Positions 42,652 to 52,829 of a stretch of 64,000 nt of DNA are shown in pieces. The notes under the pieces are model-generated. The model ran no database searches. It was not told the origin of the DNA and saw nothing but the letters and a program-made list of their open reading frames with translations. This DNA comes from Arthrobacter sp. zg-Y820 (GTDB taxonomy: Bacteria; Actinomycetota; Actinomycetes; Actinomycetales; Micrococcaceae), in the NCBI RefSeq assembly GCF_030142155.1, contig NZ_CP126247.1, positions 806,001 through 870,000 of the forward strand, given 5' to 3'. Numbering within the stretch: the first letter of the stretch is position 1; each line of letters begins with the position of its first letter. The translations under genes and the position numbers were made by a program.

Positions 42652-43293
42652 GTGAATGAATTTGTGGCCCAGCGCTTCAACGACATCCTCTTTTCCAGTT
42701 GGCAGCACTTCAGCCTGGTGGCCCAGTGCCTGGTGGTGGCCGCCGTCCTCGCAGTGCTCGCGGCGGCTCTGACCTACCGCAGCCCGCTCCTGCGCTCAGC
42801 GGCGGACAGCATCAGCGCCGTAGGCCTGACCATTCCGTCCTTCGCCCTCATCGGGCTGCTGATCACGCCCCTGGGCTTCGGGGTGCTGCCCGCCGTCGTC
42901 GTCGTCGGGTTCTTTGCCCTGCTGCCGATCCTCCGCAACGCCATCGTGGGGCTGTCGGGGGTGCCGGCCAGCACTGTCGAGGCGGCGCGGGGTCTGGGGA
43001 TGGGACGGCTGCGCATCTTTTCCCGGATCGAGCTTCCGCTGGCGTGGCCGGTGATCCTGGCCGGTATCCGCGTTTCCGGGCAGATGGTGATGGGGATCGC
43101 CGCCGTGGCCGCGTACGCGCTGGGTCCCGGACTGGGCGGCTTTATCTTCTCCGGGCTGTCCCGGCTGGGCGGCGCCAACTCCCTGGAATCAGTGGTGACC
43201 GGAGTGGTTGGCGTGGTGCTGCTGGCCCTCATCCTGGATCTCCTGCTGGTGGGTCTGGGCAGGCTTACAATCCCGCGAGGTATCCGTGTCTGA
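42652..43293 (+). CDS. Osmoprotectant-type ABC permease 1 (OpuBB-like)
   Basis: 213 aa from the GTG at 42652, with six helices and the coupling loop ASTVEAARGLGMGRLRIFSRIELPLAWPVILAG. A TACGCT -10-like box near 42606 favours this start over an ATG at 42589. Such permeases import glycine betaine, choline or related solutes. Its end overlaps the ATPase gene by 8 bp. Confidence 0.87.
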   Translation: MNEFVAQRFNDILFSSWQHFSLVAQCLVVAAVLAVLAAALTYRSPLLRSAADSISAVGLTIPSFALIGLLITPLGFGVLPAVVVVGFFALLPILRNAIVGLSGVPASTVEAARGLGMGRLRIFSRIELPLAWPVILAGIRVSGQMVMGIAAVAAYALGPGLGGFIFSGLSRLGGANSLESVVTGVVGVVLLALILDLLLVGLGRLTIPRGIRV

Positions 43294-44515
43294 AACCACC
43301 CTTCCTGCGCCTCAGCCCGCCGGCTCGGCAGGCATCGTGCTCCAGGACGTGACCAAGCGCTTTCCCGGACAGGACCGCTCGGCGGTCAACGACCTCTCCA
43401 TGGAGATAGCGGCCGGCGACATGGTCATGCTGGTGGGCCCGTCAGGCTGCGGCAAAACGACCACCCTGAAAATGATCAACCGGCTCATCGAACCGACCTC
43501 CGGGCGGATCCTGCTCGGCGGGAACGACATCGAAGCGGTCAATGCCGACGAACTGCGCCGCGGCATCGGCTACGTGATCCAGGCGGGGGGCCTCTTTCCG
43601 CACCTGACCGTGGCAGCCAACATCGCCGTCGTGCCCTCCATGCTCGGCTGGGACAAAGCCCGGACCGGACGGCGGGTTGATGAGCTGCTGGAACTGGTCT
43701 CCCTGGACCCGGAGCGATACCGGGACCGGTATCCGAAGGAACTCTCCGGCGGCCAGCAGCAGCGCGTGGGCGTGGCGCGGGCCCTCGCGGCGGACCCGCC
43801 GGTGCTGCTCATGGATGAGCCGTTCGGCGCCGTGGACCCGATCACCCGGGAGCGCCTGCAGGAGGAAATGCTCAGCCTGCACGCAAACCTGCGGAAGACC
43901 ATTGTCTTCGTCACCCACGACTTCGATGAAGCCATCAAGCTCGGTGACAAGATCGCCGTGTTCGCCGAAGGCGGGCACCTGGTCCAGTACGATTCGCCGG
44001 CCCAAATCCTCGCTGCCCCGGCCAACGACTTTGTCCGGCAGTTCATCGGTTCCGACGCCGGGCTCAAACAGCTGGGCCTGGCCCGGGTCCGGGACGTGCC
44101 GGCGCTGCCGGTAGTTACCGGAACGCCGCAGGAGGGGCCGCGGGAGCTGCTTGCCCGCGCGCTGGCGGCCGGCCAGGACTACGCGGCTGTCGTCGACGGC
44201 GACGGCCGGCCCGTTTCCTGGCTTTCGGTCGCCGAACTGGAACAGCTTCCGTCACTGCCGGTCCAGCCGGCGCCGGACCTGCCGCTGGTGGGCCCGGACG
44301 ACAGCCTTGCCGACGCGCTGGATGCCATCTTGGTTTCCGTTCCGGGACTCGCCCTGGTGACCGATGCGCAGGGAAGGCTCGACGGCGTGATCGATGCCCC
44401 GCTGACCCTGCAGACCGTGCGTGCCCGGCGGCCCGCAGCGGCAGCGGTGGAGCCCGGCCGATCGCCGGGACAGCCCCCGGGAGCCCCGGCAGGTTCCACG
44501 GAAGCGGGGCGGTAA
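43286..44515 (+). CDS. Osmoprotectant-type ABC ATPase with CBS-like tail (OpuCA-like)
   Basis: 409 aa from the GTG at 43286. Walker [33 protein letters not shown], signature [37 protein letters not shown]-loop FVTHDFDEAIKLGD. The C-terminal ~120 residues contain CBS-like segments (PDDSLADALDAILVSVPGLALVTDAQGRLDGVID), which in OpuCA sense ionic strength. It overlaps permease genes on both sides. Confidence 0.9.
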   Translation: MSETTLPAPQPAGSAGIVLQDVTKRFPGQDRSAVNDLSMEIAAGDMVMLVGPSGCGKTTTLKMINRLIEPTSGRILLGGNDIEAVNADELRRGIGYVIQAGGLFPHLTVAANIAVVPSMLGWDKARTGRRVDELLELVSLDPERYRDRYPKELSGGQQQRVGVARALAADPPVLLMDEPFGAVDPITRERLQEEMLSLHANLRKTIVFVTHDFDEAIKLGDKIAVFAEGGHLVQYDSPAQILAAPANDFVRQFIGSDAGLKQLGLARVRDVPALPVVTGTPQEGPRELLARALAAGQDYAAVVDGDGRPVSWLSVAELEQLPSLPVQPAPDLPLVGPDDSLADALDAILVSVPGLALVTDAQGRLDGVIDAPLTLQTVRARRPAAAAVEPGRSPGQPPGAPAGSTEAGR

Positions 44516-45342
44516 TGAGCAGCAGCCAGATGGCCGGGCGGGTCGCAGCCCCGGCTCCGAGCTCGGCGGCGTCGAAGGAGCGGCGGTACACCAACACCGA
44601 AGCCGGTTCCCCGGCGCGGGACGATTCCCGGCGGGGGCTGGTCTGGCAGCTGGCCGGGATCGCCGCTGCGGTGGCGGTGCTGTTGTTCTGGCTCTCGGCA
44701 ACCGACCTGACGCAGACGGAACTGGCCACTCTGGCCCCGGCCACGCTCTGGGTGTACATCGCGGAGCATCTGCGGCTGACCCTGTTCTCGGCCGTGATAG
44801 TCCTCGTTGTGGCTCTTCCGCTCGGCGTCCTGCTGACCCGCAAACCGCTGCGCTTCCTGACCGGGCCGGTGCTCGCCGTGGTGAACGTCGGCCAGGCTGC
44901 ACCGGCGATCGGTCTCGTGGTGCTGCTGGCCTTCTGGCTGGGCTTCGGCTTTTGGACGGCGGTGGTGGCGCTGGTCCTTTACGCGCTGCTGCCGGTGCTG
45001 CGCAACACCATGGTGGGGTTGGACAGTGTGGATCCCCGGCTGGTCGAGGCCGGGCGAGGCATGGGCATGAGCGCCTCGCGGGTGCTGTTCCGGGTGGAGC
45101 TTCCCCTCGCCGTTCCCCTGATGCTGGCCGGGATCCGCACCGCCCTGGTGCTGCTTGTTGGAACGGCGGCCCTGGCCACCTTCATCAACGGCGGCGGGCT
45201 CGGGGTCCTGATCACCACCGGTGTGAACCTGAACCTTCCCCGGGTGCTGATCAGCGGCGCGGTCATGGTGGCACTGCTGGCCCTGCTGGTGGATTGGGTC
45301 GGCCGGTTGGTGGAGCATCTGGCCCGCCCGAAGGGACTCTGA
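44515..45342 (+). CDS. Osmoprotectant-type ABC permease 2 (OpuBD-like)
   Basis: 275 aa; about 50 soluble N-terminal residues, then membrane helices with the loop VDPRLVEAGRGMGMSASRVLFRVELPLAVPLMLAGIRTALVLLVGTAALATFINGGGLG, typical of OpuBD/YehW. Start on the last base of the ATPase stop; the stop overlaps the binding-protein ATG. Confidence 0.9.
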   Translation: MSSSQMAGRVAAPAPSSAASKERRYTNTEAGSPARDDSRRGLVWQLAGIAAAVAVLLFWLSATDLTQTELATLAPATLWVYIAEHLRLTLFSAVIVLVVALPLGVLLTRKPLRFLTGPVLAVVNVGQAAPAIGLVVLLAFWLGFGFWTAVVALVLYALLPVLRNTMVGLDSVDPRLVEAGRGMGMSASRVLFRVELPLAVPLMLAGIRTALVLLVGTAALATFINGGGLGVLITTGVNLNLPRVLISGAVMVALLALLVDWVGRLVEHLARPKGL

Positions 45343-46340
45343 TGCTGACATCGCTGCGTACCAGGGCTGCTGCCGCGCTGGCTGCCGCGCTCGCCGTCGT
45401 CGTCCTGGTCCTGGCCGGCTGCGGACTGCAGCCGGCCGGTTCCTACGTTCCGCCGGTCGCGGCAGGAAGCATTCGTCCGATTGAGGGGCTGCCCGAGGGG
45501 GCGTCAGTGACGGTGACGTCCAAGAATTTCACCGAACAGCTGATCCTGGGCAAGATGTCGGTCCTCGCGGCCAAAGCGGCTGGGTTTGAGGTCACCGACC
45601 TGAGCAATGCTCCCGGCAGCCTGCCGGCCCGTGAACTGCTGCGCAGCGGGCAGGCGGACATTATGTGGGAGTACACCGGCACCGCCTGGCTGACCTATTT
45701 GGGCAACGAGCAGGGAATTCCGGACCAGCAGGAGCAGTGGCAGGCGGTGTATGACGCCGACGCCGCAAACGGGCTGACGTGGGGAGCGCCGGCGGAGCTG
45801 AACAACACTTATGCGCTGGCCATGAGCCGTGAGCGGGCCGAGGAACTGGGGGTGAGCAGCATTTCGGAACTGGCCAGCCTGCCGGTGAATGAGCTGACGT
45901 TCTGCGTGGATGCTGAATTCAATTCCCGGCAGGACGGGTTCACCCCGATGCTGCAGCTTTACGACCTGCAGCGCGGCAGCGTCGTGCCGGAGCAGAACAT
46001 CGGGATCTATGACACCGGCGCGATCTACGGGGCTGTCGACCAGGGTGAATGCACGGTGGGGGAGGTCTTCGCCACCGACGGCCGGATCGATGCCCTGGAC
46101 CTGGTGGTGCTCGACGATGACCGCAACTTCTTTCCCGCCTACAACGCGGCTCCGGTGATCTACACCAAAACCCTGCAGGACTATCCGGCGCTGGAAGGTG
46201 TCCTGGAGCAGGTCGCGGCGAAACTCAACGATGAAACCATGCGCTCGCTAAACCTCAAGGTGGATGTGCAGGGGGAGGAACCGGAGCAGGTCGCCTATGA
46301 CTGGATGGTCGCGGAGGGCTTGGTCAGTCCGGCGGAGTAG
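45342..46340 (+). CDS. Osmoprotectant-binding lipoprotein (OpuBC/OpuCC-like)
   Basis: 332 aa. Lipoprotein signal ALAVVVLVLAGCGLQ. OpuAC domain: VTVTSKNFTEQLILGKMSVLAAKAAGFEVTDLSN, SGQADIMWEYTGTAWLTYLG, CTVGEVFATDGRIDALDLVVLDDDRNFFPAYNAAPVI. Betaine or choline binding is inferred from family. Last gene of the four-gene operon; converges with the hydrolase 6 bp downstream. Confidence 0.9.
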   Translation: MLTSLRTRAAAALAAALAVVVLVLAGCGLQPAGSYVPPVAAGSIRPIEGLPEGASVTVTSKNFTEQLILGKMSVLAAKAAGFEVTDLSNAPGSLPARELLRSGQADIMWEYTGTAWLTYLGNEQGIPDQQEQWQAVYDADAANGLTWGAPAELNNTYALAMSRERAEELGVSSISELASLPVNELTFCVDAEFNSRQDGFTPMLQLYDLQRGSVVPEQNIGIYDTGAIYGAVDQGECTVGEVFATDGRIDALDLVVLDDDRNFFPAYNAAPVIYTKTLQDYPALEGVLEQVAAKLNDETMRSLNLKVDVQGEEPEQVAYDWMVAEGLVSPAE

Positions 46341-46346
46341 GGGCTG

Positions 46347-47285
46347 CTACGCAAAGAAGGTCTGGATCTCGGCGAGGATTTCCTCCGGCGCTTCTTCAGG
46401 GAGGTAGTGCCCGGCGTCCACGGCGCGGCCGGTGACGCCGGGAACCGCTTTTTCCCAGAGCGCCAGGGGATCGAACTGAGTTTCGACGACGCCGTGCCGT
46501 CCCCAGAGCACGCGCAGCGGAACGTCGGGCGTGGTGCCGGCGTCGCGGTCTGCCTGGTCGTGTTCTAAATCGATGGTGGCTGCGGCCCGGTAGTCCTCGC
46601 ACATGGCGTGGGCGGCGCCGGGGGAGGAAAGCGCCGCGGCGTAGGCATCCAGCACGGGCGCGGGAAACGGCGCCAGGCCGGCATGGCGGGTGCCCATGAT
46701 GTTCTCCACATAGGACCGCGGGTTGGCCTCAATCAGGGCCTCGGGCAGCGGTTCCGGCTGGATCAGGAAAAACCAGTGGAAGTAGGACTCGGCGAAGGCC
46801 CGGTCCGTTGCCGCGTACATGTCCAGGGTGGGCGCAATGTCCAGGAACATCGCCCGGGACACCAGTCCGGGATAGTCCGCCAGCAGCCGGTGCCCCACCC
46901 GTGCTCCGCGGTCATGGGCGCACAACGCGAAGCTGCCGAAACCCCGTTCGGCACCGAAATGCTCCATCAACAGGGCGGCATCCTTCGCCATTTCCCGCTT
47001 GCTGTAGGTGGAATGGTCCGGTTCACCAACCGGTTTGGAGGAGCCGCCGTAGCCGCGCAGGTCCGGAGCCACCACCGTAAAGTCCTTTGCCAGAGCGTCG
47101 GCGATCCGGTGCCACATCAGGTGGGTTTCCGGATGCCCGTGCAGCAGCAACAGGGCGGGTTTGGGTGCTCCGCCTGCCGCGCTGCCGGTGTCGTCGGCCA
47201 CCGAGATGCGGCCGGTTACGGTGATGCCGTTCACGTCCACAGTGAAGGGCTGGTAGCGGGCAAAGCCGGTCAGGCCATCGGTCAT
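46347..47285 (-). CDS. Alpha/beta hydrolase, haloacetate-dehalogenase/epoxide-hydrolase type
   Basis: 312 aa from the ATG at 47285. Motifs: LLLLHGHPETHLMWHRIADALAKDFTVVAPDLRGYGGSSKP, nucleophile Asp in ALCAHDRGARVGHRLLADYPG, and C-terminal His in VDAGHYLPEEAPEEI. An Asp nucleophile with HDRG fits DehH1-type fluoroacetate dehalogenases and epoxide hydrolases. A longer upstream frame is not conserved. Confidence 0.85.
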   Translation of the reverse strand: MTDGLTGFARYQPFTVDVNGITVTGRISVADDTGSAAGGAPKPALLLLHGHPETHLMWHRIADALAKDFTVVAPDLRGYGGSSKPVGEPDHSTYSKREMAKDAALLMEHFGAERGFGSFALCAHDRGARVGHRLLADYPGLVSRAMFLDIAPTLDMYAATDRAFAESYFHWFFLIQPEPLPEALIEANPRSYVENIMGTRHAGLAPFPAPVLDAYAAALSSPGAAHAMCEDYRAAATIDLEHDQADRDAGTTPDVPLRVLWGRHGVVETQFDPLALWEKAVPGVTGRAVDAGHYLPEEAPEEILAEIQTFFA

Positions 47286-47374
47286 TGTCTTTTCCTTTTC
47301 AGCGCCGTCGTGTGCAGGGCCCCACCTAACCACCTCGACTCCTCCGCCGCCAAGGGCGGGGCTAGGCTTCCAGC

Positions 47375-47677
47375 ATGGAATCCAACCTGCCCCGGGCCGA
47401 GTTCGCCTTCCCCGGCCCGCTCCGCGATGCCCTGGTCGCTGCCATCCTGGACGGTACGAAGACCAGCACCACCAGTCTGGCCTGCCAGTACGGCGGCGAC
47501 GGCGGCGAACCGCTGCCACGCCCCGGCGACCGCTCCGTCCTGATCGACAGCAACGAAGACCCGCTGGCGATCCTGGAAGTGACGGAGGTCCGGCTGGTTC
47601 CGCTGGGTTCGGTGGATGTGCCGCATGCGCGGGACGAGGGTGAAGGCCACGAGCGCTTCCGCGTTGTCAGTACCTAG
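47375..47677 (+). CDS. ASCH-domain protein, apparently shortened
   Basis: 100 aa. ESNLPRAEFAFPGPLRDALVAAILDGTKTSTTSLACQYG and VLIDSNEDPLAILEVTEVRLVPLGSVDVPHARDEGEG match the ASCH fold of RNA-associated proteins. Family members usually continue for about 40 residues with a W-rich segment; here it ends HERFRVVST. The missing part coincides with the 3' end of the converging ATPase gene, which overlaps by 4 bp. It could be functional but truncated, or decaying. Confidence 0.65.
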   Translation: MESNLPRAEFAFPGPLRDALVAAILDGTKTSTTSLACQYGGDGGEPLPRPGDRSVLIDSNEDPLAILEVTEVRLVPLGSVDVPHARDEGEGHERFRVVST

Positions 47678-48426
47678 AAGTGGCGCAGGAAACGCTCGGG
47701 CCCGCTGAGGAAATTCCGCCAGTTGGCCACCAGTTCGAGCTCCTCCCACGCTGCCGGCCGCAGCCCCCACGGACCAACTTCCAGCAGCGTGGCACCGGGC
47801 AGCGCGGCGAGAATCGGCGAGTGGGTGGAGAGCAGCACCTGGGATTCGGGGTCGTCCAGGATTTCCTTCAGCGTGGCCAGCAGCGAGAGGCTGCCCGCAA
47901 AGGACAGCGCCGACTCCGGTTCGTCCAGGACCCACAACCCGGATCCCCGGAACCGGTCGCCTACCAGCTCCAGGAAGGACTCCCCGTGGGAGAGCGAGTG
48001 GAAATCGATGTCGGGGGAGCCGGTACTCGGGTTTTTTTCCAGATAGGTATAAAACCCGTGCATGGTCTCGGCCCGCAGGAAAAACCCCCGGCGGGAGCCG
48101 CCCGGGGTGCGGATCAGGTGCAGATGCTCAGCAAGGTCGGATTCCGTGGCCCTGGTGCTGTGCTGGGCACCCGTCGATCCGCCTTCGGGAGAGAGCCCGA
48201 AGGCCAGTGCCACGGATTCCACCAGAGTGGACTTGCCGGATCCGTTTTCGCCGACCAGGACCGTGGCGCGGCCCAGATCCAGTCCCTGGTCCAGCAGTTG
48301 CGCCACTGCGGGCACAGTGGCCGGCCAGCGGGTTCGCGCCAGCGGCAGGTGCTGGCTCTCCTGCACGCGCCGGATTGGATACGCGTGCGGAAGTGGAGTT
48401 TGGCTGCGGCCCATGGCGTCGATCAT
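47674..48426 (-). CDS. AAA/ABC-type ATPase, RecF-like single-gene family
   Basis: 250 aa. Walker A LVGENGSGKSTL, signature-like LSHGESFLEL, Walker B LWVLDEPESALS, H-loop LLSTHSPILAALPG. The domain is complete with no coiled coil or membrane part; such stand-alone proteins are often annotated as AAA family ATPases of unknown role, some linked to defence or DNA repair. No nuclease partner is adjacent. Confidence 0.85.
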   Translation of the reverse strand: MIDAMGRSQTPLPHAYPIRRVQESQHLPLARTRWPATVPAVAQLLDQGLDLGRATVLVGENGSGKSTLVESVALAFGLSPEGGSTGAQHSTRATESDLAEHLHLIRTPGGSRRGFFLRAETMHGFYTYLEKNPSTGSPDIDFHSLSHGESFLELVGDRFRGSGLWVLDEPESALSFAGSLSLLATLKEILDDPESQVLLSTHSPILAALPGATLLEVGPWGLRPAAWEELELVANWRNFLSGPERFLRHF

Positions 48427-48455
48427 GCCACGACAGTCCAGTGGTCAGAAACCAC

Positions 48456-49274
48456 TCAGAAACCGGTCAGCTCATCCCGCCACGCTGAGAATACGGCGCC
48501 CGCTTCGCCGTCGGCGGTGTGCGCCTGGTCGCTCAGGCTGCGGGCGACGGCGCCGGGCGCCGCCAGCTCGAACCGGCGCGCCCGGTGTGGTTCGGTCCCG
48601 GAGTCCGGCGGCAGCACCGCAGGGCGCCACCCCACCGCCGTCGTACTGGCCACGATCTTGGAGCTGCCCAGGATTCCGACGGCGCGGTCCCGCGGTCCGG
48701 TCAGGTCCAGATCCTCGTACAGGCAGTCGCCGTCCGGTCCGGTGGCACGCGTGATGCTGCGCAGCCGGCCGCCGGGCTCGCCGCTGCGGCCCAGCACCAG
48801 CGTCTCCCGGAGAAGCGCGCGGGCACCGGAAGCCAGCCGAAGCCGGGTCTCCCGGTGGACATTGGATCCGCCGGCGGAGACGAAGGATGCACCGTCCCAG
48901 ATCAGTGCTGCGTTCTCACCCACCTCCGCGTGCAGCGACCAGCGGGAGGGCACCAGGTCGGCGTCGTAGGCCACCAGGCCTGCCGGTTCCACCACTTCCA
49001 GCGTGACGCCGGAGCCCACCGAAACCTCGATCCGTACGTCGTCGCCGCCCAGCAGCATCATGTGGATGCCGATCAGGGCCACGCGCAGGTGCAGCGGATT
49101 CCCGGTGCCGTGAACCGGACGCGGGGCCAGATAAAGCCCCTGGTCCAGCACCGAAAACCGTGCCCTGCCGCCGGACAGCTCAGTGGTTATGCGGGTGGAC
49201 CTGGGCGCCGTCGGACGGGCTGCCTCCACGCGGAGCTCAGTGGCGGTGCTGGACAGCGTCCGGCTCCTCATCAT
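48456..49274 (-). CDS. ureD: Urease accessory protein UreD/UreH
   Basis: About 272 aa if started at ATG 49274, overlapping ureG by 38 bp; GTG at 49229, after the ureG stop, is an alternative. UreD features: [85 protein letters not shown]. It is the scaffold that docks UreF-UreG on apo-urease. Last gene of the urease operon. Confidence 0.85.
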   Translation of the reverse strand: MMRSRTLSSTATELRVEAARPTAPRSTRITTELSGGRARFSVLDQGLYLAPRPVHGTGNPLHLRVALIGIHMMLLGGDDVRIEVSVGSGVTLEVVEPAGLVAYDADLVPSRWSLHAEVGENAALIWDGASFVSAGGSNVHRETRLRLASGARALLRETLVLGRSGEPGGRLRSITRATGPDGDCLYEDLDLTGPRDRAVGILGSSKIVASTTAVGWRPAVLPPDSGTEPHRARRFELAAPGAVARSLSDQAHTADGEAGAVFSAWRDELTGF

Positions 49275-50013
49275 GCGTGTGGATGTAGCCGCCGTCATCG
49301 TCGGCGTGGAAATGCGGCGCCATCGGCCCGGGATCCTGCGGAGTATGGGTGCCGGCGCGGTGCAGGGCCACCATGGAACGCACCCAGGCGCTGAGCTTGT
49401 CGATCGTGTCCTGCTGCTTCCGGGAGAGGGCCAGCACCGGCCCGCCCTCGCGTGCTTCGGTGGCATCGGCCACCATCAGCTCCACATCGACGTCCACATA
49501 CGGGGCCAGGTCGATCTTGTTGATCACCAGCAGATCGGCGCGGGCGATGCCGGGGCCGCCCTTGCGGGCAACGTCGCCGCCGCCGGCCACGTCCAGCACA
49601 AAGATCTGGGCGTCCACCAGGGCGGGGGAGAAGGTGGCGGTGAGGTTGTCGCCGCCGCTTTCCACCAGCACCAGATCCAGCGGAGCAAAGTCTGCTTCCA
49701 GATCTTCCACGGCGAGCAGATTGGTGGTGACGTCGTCGCGGATGGCCGTGTGCGGGCAGGCTCCGGTTTCCACCGCGCGGATGCGTTCGGCGGGCAGGAC
49801 GCCGGCCGAGCGGAGGAACTTCGCGTCCTCGTCGGTGTAGATGTCATTGGTGATTACGCCGATGGACAGCTCCTCGGACATGGCGCGGCAGATGGTGGCG
49901 ATCAGCGAGCTCTTGCCGGTGCCCACCGGCCCGGCGACGCCCAGCCGCAGCGAACGGGTCGGATCGTCGGCGGACATGGCGCTTTCACTCTTCGGTGCAG
50001 TGTTTTCAGGCAA
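49237..50013 (-). CDS. ureG: Urease accessory GTPase UreG with histidine-rich C-terminus
   Basis: 258 aa from a TTG at 50013 preceded by AAGGAGG (7-nt spacing) and overlapping the ureF stop. P-loop [13 protein letters not shown], metal-site region [14 protein letters not shown], switch [26 protein letters not shown]. The C-terminal ~38 residues hold seven or more histidines ([19 protein letters not shown] and QHRH). No ureE lies in the operon, so this tail may deliver nickel; in other actinobacteria a His-rich stretch is usually N-terminal. Confidence 0.9.
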   Translation of the reverse strand: MPENTAPKSESAMSADDPTRSLRLGVAGPVGTGKSSLIATICRAMSEELSIGVITNDIYTDEDAKFLRSAGVLPAERIRAVETGACPHTAIRDDVTTNLLAVEDLEADFAPLDLVLVESGGDNLTATFSPALVDAQIFVLDVAGGGDVARKGGPGIARADLLVINKIDLAPYVDVDVELMVADATEAREGGPVLALSRKQQDTIDKLSAWVRSMVALHRAGTHTPQDPGPMAPHFHADDDGGYIHTHDEEPDAVQHRH

Positions 50014-50734
50014 CGAACAGCCTCCTTGTTCTTTCGGTGTGGTCTTCGGCCCAGTGCTCCATCCAGGGAGCGCTGAGGGCGGGGATGTCGTCAACGGTCT
50101 GCGTCTGCAGGGCTTCGGCGACGACGGCGTTGATCTGCGGTTCGGCCTTCAGGATCCAGGCGGTGGCGGACATCGGGTCGATGGGCAGCAGCTTCAGGGC
50201 GGCGGCAACCACTGACTGCGCATCGTCATAGCAGCAGAGCCGGGCCAGCTGCCGTTCGCCCACTCCCAGCGCCTGGGCCGCAACGCCCAGCGCCACCGGT
50301 CGGGTGGGACGCGGAGCTTCCCGTTTCAGGACGACGACGGCGGGGTCCCCGGGTTTGAGCGTCGCCGCCAGCCGCAGCATTCCCCGGCCCAGACGGCGGG
50401 AAGCTTCCCGCTGCGCGGCGGAGGGAGTCCGGGCGTCGAGCGCGGACTCCAGGGCGGCGAAACCGGGGCCCTGGGCACTGAGCTCCCGGGCATGCCGGTG
50501 CGCCAGCACGGCCGCCGAGGTCTCCATCCGGACCACGGTCTGCAGCCGGGACACCAGATAGGGATAAACGCCGTCCACCTGCAGCCCGGCCATTACCGCC
50601 GGCTCCAATCCGGCCGAATGCGAGTAGGCGCCCGAAGGCAACCGTGAATCGGCAAGGAGGAAGGCGGCGATTGCTGATTCCCCGGCACCGCTGGCACCCC
50701 CGGCACCCCCGCCGTCGTCGTCCGCGTTCGTCAT
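50006..50734 (-). CDS. ureF: Urease accessory protein UreF
   Basis: 242 aa. [22 protein letters not shown] is the UreF signature; the rest is all-helical ([39 protein letters not shown] near the end). It acts with UreD as the platform for UreG. The N-terminus is Gly/Asp-rich. It starts 9 bp after ureC and overlaps ureG. Confidence 0.9.
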   Translation of the reverse strand: MTNADDDGGGAGGASGAGESAIAAFLLADSRLPSGAYSHSAGLEPAVMAGLQVDGVYPYLVSRLQTVVRMETSAAVLAHRHARELSAQGPGFAALESALDARTPSAAQREASRRLGRGMLRLAATLKPGDPAVVVLKREAPRPTRPVALGVAAQALGVGERQLARLCCYDDAQSVVAAALKLLPIDPMSATAWILKAEPQINAVVAEALQTQTVDDIPALSAPWMEHWAEDHTERTRRLFVA

Positions 50735-50743
50735 GTCGGCGGC

Positions 50744-52450
50744 CTAGAACAGCGTGTAGCGCTGGGTCAGAGGCAGCTCGGCGGCGGGAGCGGGTTCGAT
50801 GACCTGCCCGTCGATGCTGACCAGGAACGTCTCCGGATTCACCTGGATGTCCGGCAGCGCGGTGTTGTTCGGCAGGGATGCCTTGGTCACGTCGCGGGTG
50901 GAACGGATGGCGGTCAGTGTCCGGACCAGCCCGAGCTTGTCGGCCAGCCCGTCATCCAGTGCGGCCTGGGCGACGAAGGAGGTGGACAGATGCGGCGCCG
51001 AGGACGCCCGTCCGGCCAGGGCCTCGCGCATCCAGACCGGCTGCGGGGTCGGCAGCGACGCGTTGGGATCGCCCATCTGCCCCGCGACAATCGCGCCGCC
51101 CTTGATCACCAGGGACGGCCGGATGCCGAAGAACGCCGGATTCCACAGGACCAGGTCCGCCATCTTGCCGGCCTCGATCGATCCGACCTCGGAATCGATG
51201 CCGTGGGCAACGGCCGGGCAGATGGTGTATTTGGCAATGTAGCGGCGAACCCGTTCGTTGTCCGCGGGCAGCGCCGATTCCGAGGCGCCCATGTAGTTCT
51301 TCATCACGTGTGCCACCTGCCAGGTGCGCGTGATGGTTTCGCCGATCCTGCCCATCGCCTGGGCATCGGAGGAGGTGATGGACATGGCGCCCAGGTCCTG
51401 CAGCACGTCTTCGGCCATCATGGTGTTGGCCCGGATCCGTGACTCGGCGAACGCCAGGTCCTCGGGGATGCGCGGGTTCAAGTGATGGCAGACCATCAGC
51501 ATGTCCAGGTGTTCGGCGACGGTATTGACGGTGAACGGCAGGGTGGGATTGGTCGATGCCGGCAGCACGTTGGCGGCCGAGGCCACGGTGATGATGTCCG
51601 GGGCGTGTCCGCCGCCGGCGCCTTCGGCGTGGAAGACGTGGATGCCGCGGCCCCTGATCGCCTCCAGGGTGTGCTGCACGTAGCCGGCTTCGTTGAGGGA
51701 GTCGGCATGCAGCGCCACCTGGACGCCCCATCGGTCCGCGGCGGTCAGCGCCGCGTCGATTGCCGCCGGGGTGGAGCCCCAGTCCTCGTGCACCTTGTAC
51801 CCGGCGGCTCCGGCCAGGGCCTGTTCCTCCAGGGCAGCCTGGCTGACCGTGTTGCCCTTGCCATAGAGCAGGAAGTTCATCGGCAGCGTGTCCAGGGCGC
51901 GGTGCATCACCTGCAGGTTCCAGGCGCCCGGAGTGACCGTGGTGGCCTTGGACCCTTCGGCGGGTCCGGTGCCGCCGCCGCCCACCGTGGTGATGCCGGA
52001 GGCCAGGGCCTCACGCAGTGCATCGGTGCCCAGCAGATGGACGTGGGTATCAATTCCGCCGGCGGTGAGGATCCGTCCTTCACCGGCAATGACTTCGGTT
52101 CCGGGGCCGATCACCAGCTCCGGAGAAATGTTGTCCATGATGTCCGGATTGCCGGACTTGCCGATTCCGGCGATGCGCCCGTTCTTCACGCCGACGTCGG
52201 CGCGGACGATGCCCCAGTGGTCCACGATCAGCACGTTGGTGATGATCAGGTCAGGAGCACCTTCAGCGGAAGTCCGTGTGGACTGGGCCATCGATTCGCG
52301 GATGTTCTTACCGCCGCCGAAAACCGATTCGTCGCCGCCGAAGGTGTAGTCCTTTTCCGGGCTGATCCACAGGTCAGTGTCGCCGAGCCGGACGGAGTCT
52401 CCGACGGTGGGGCCGTACAGGTGCGCGTAGTCGCGTCGGTTGATCTGCAT
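50744..52450 (-). CDS. ureC: Urease subunit alpha
   Basis: 568 aa. Nickel ligands and catalytic residues are visible: [14 protein letters not shown] (two His), the carbamylated Lys in [32 protein letters not shown], the flap [22 protein letters not shown], and [11 protein letters not shown]. It hydrolyses urea to ammonia and carbamate in the cytoplasm. ATG at 52450 is 2 bp after ureB. All active-site elements are intact. Confidence 0.97.
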   Translation of the reverse strand: MQINRRDYAHLYGPTVGDSVRLGDTDLWISPEKDYTFGGDESVFGGGKNIRESMAQSTRTSAEGAPDLIITNVLIVDHWGIVRADVGVKNGRIAGIGKSGNPDIMDNISPELVIGPGTEVIAGEGRILTAGGIDTHVHLLGTDALREALASGITTVGGGGTGPAEGSKATTVTPGAWNLQVMHRALDTLPMNFLLYGKGNTVSQAALEEQALAGAAGYKVHEDWGSTPAAIDAALTAADRWGVQVALHADSLNEAGYVQHTLEAIRGRGIHVFHAEGAGGGHAPDIITVASAANVLPASTNPTLPFTVNTVAEHLDMLMVCHHLNPRIPEDLAFAESRIRANTMMAEDVLQDLGAMSITSSDAQAMGRIGETITRTWQVAHVMKNYMGASESALPADNERVRRYIAKYTICPAVAHGIDSEVGSIEAGKMADLVLWNPAFFGIRPSLVIKGGAIVAGQMGDPNASLPTPQPVWMREALAGRASSAPHLSTSFVAQAALDDGLADKLGLVRTLTAIRSTRDVTKASLPNNTALPDIQVNPETFLVSIDGQVIEPAPAAELPLTQRYTLF

Positions 52451-52451
52451 G

Positions 52452-52829
52452 TCAGCGGACCGTTCCGGACTCGGAGCCGGGGCCGGGCTCCGCGCCGGAG
52501 CCACGGGTGCCGTCGCCGTCGTCGTCGTGCCGGATCTGCAGGCCAGGCACGACGCCCGCACCCGCCAGCCGGACCAGCGACACTTCCCGGGACGCCCCGG
52601 GTTCGAACCGCACAGCCGTGCCGGCCGGCACATTCAGCCGGAACCCGCGGGCAGCCGGCCGGTCGAAGGCCAGGGCGGTGTTCACATCGGCGAAGTGGAA
52701 GTGTGAGCCGATCTGGACCGGCCGGTCGCCGGTGTTCGTGACGACCAGCGCTCGGGATTCCCGGCCCGCATTCAGCTCGAGGCTGCCGGCGGCGGTGCGG
52801 ACCTCACCGGGGATCAGGGGGGCGCTCAT
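52452..52829 (-). CDS. ureB: Urease subunit beta
   Basis: 125 aa. Opens [53 protein letters not shown], the diagnostic UreB segment. The last ~25 residues ([24 protein letters not shown]) are an acidic, Gly-rich tail beyond the conserved domain. It overlaps ureA by 4 bp. Confidence 0.95.
   Translation of the reverse strand: MSAPLIPGEVRTAAGSLELNAGRESRALVVTNTGDRPVQIGSHFHFADVNTALAFDRPAARGFRLNVPAGTAVRFEPGASREVSLVRLAGAGVVPGLQIRHDDDGDGTRGSGAEPGPGSESGTVR

Noticed and set aside
47674..48426. AAA ATPase as part of a phage-defence pair
   Set aside because: No nuclease, reverse transcriptase or other effector is adjacent; the ASCH gene converges with it rather than forming an operon.
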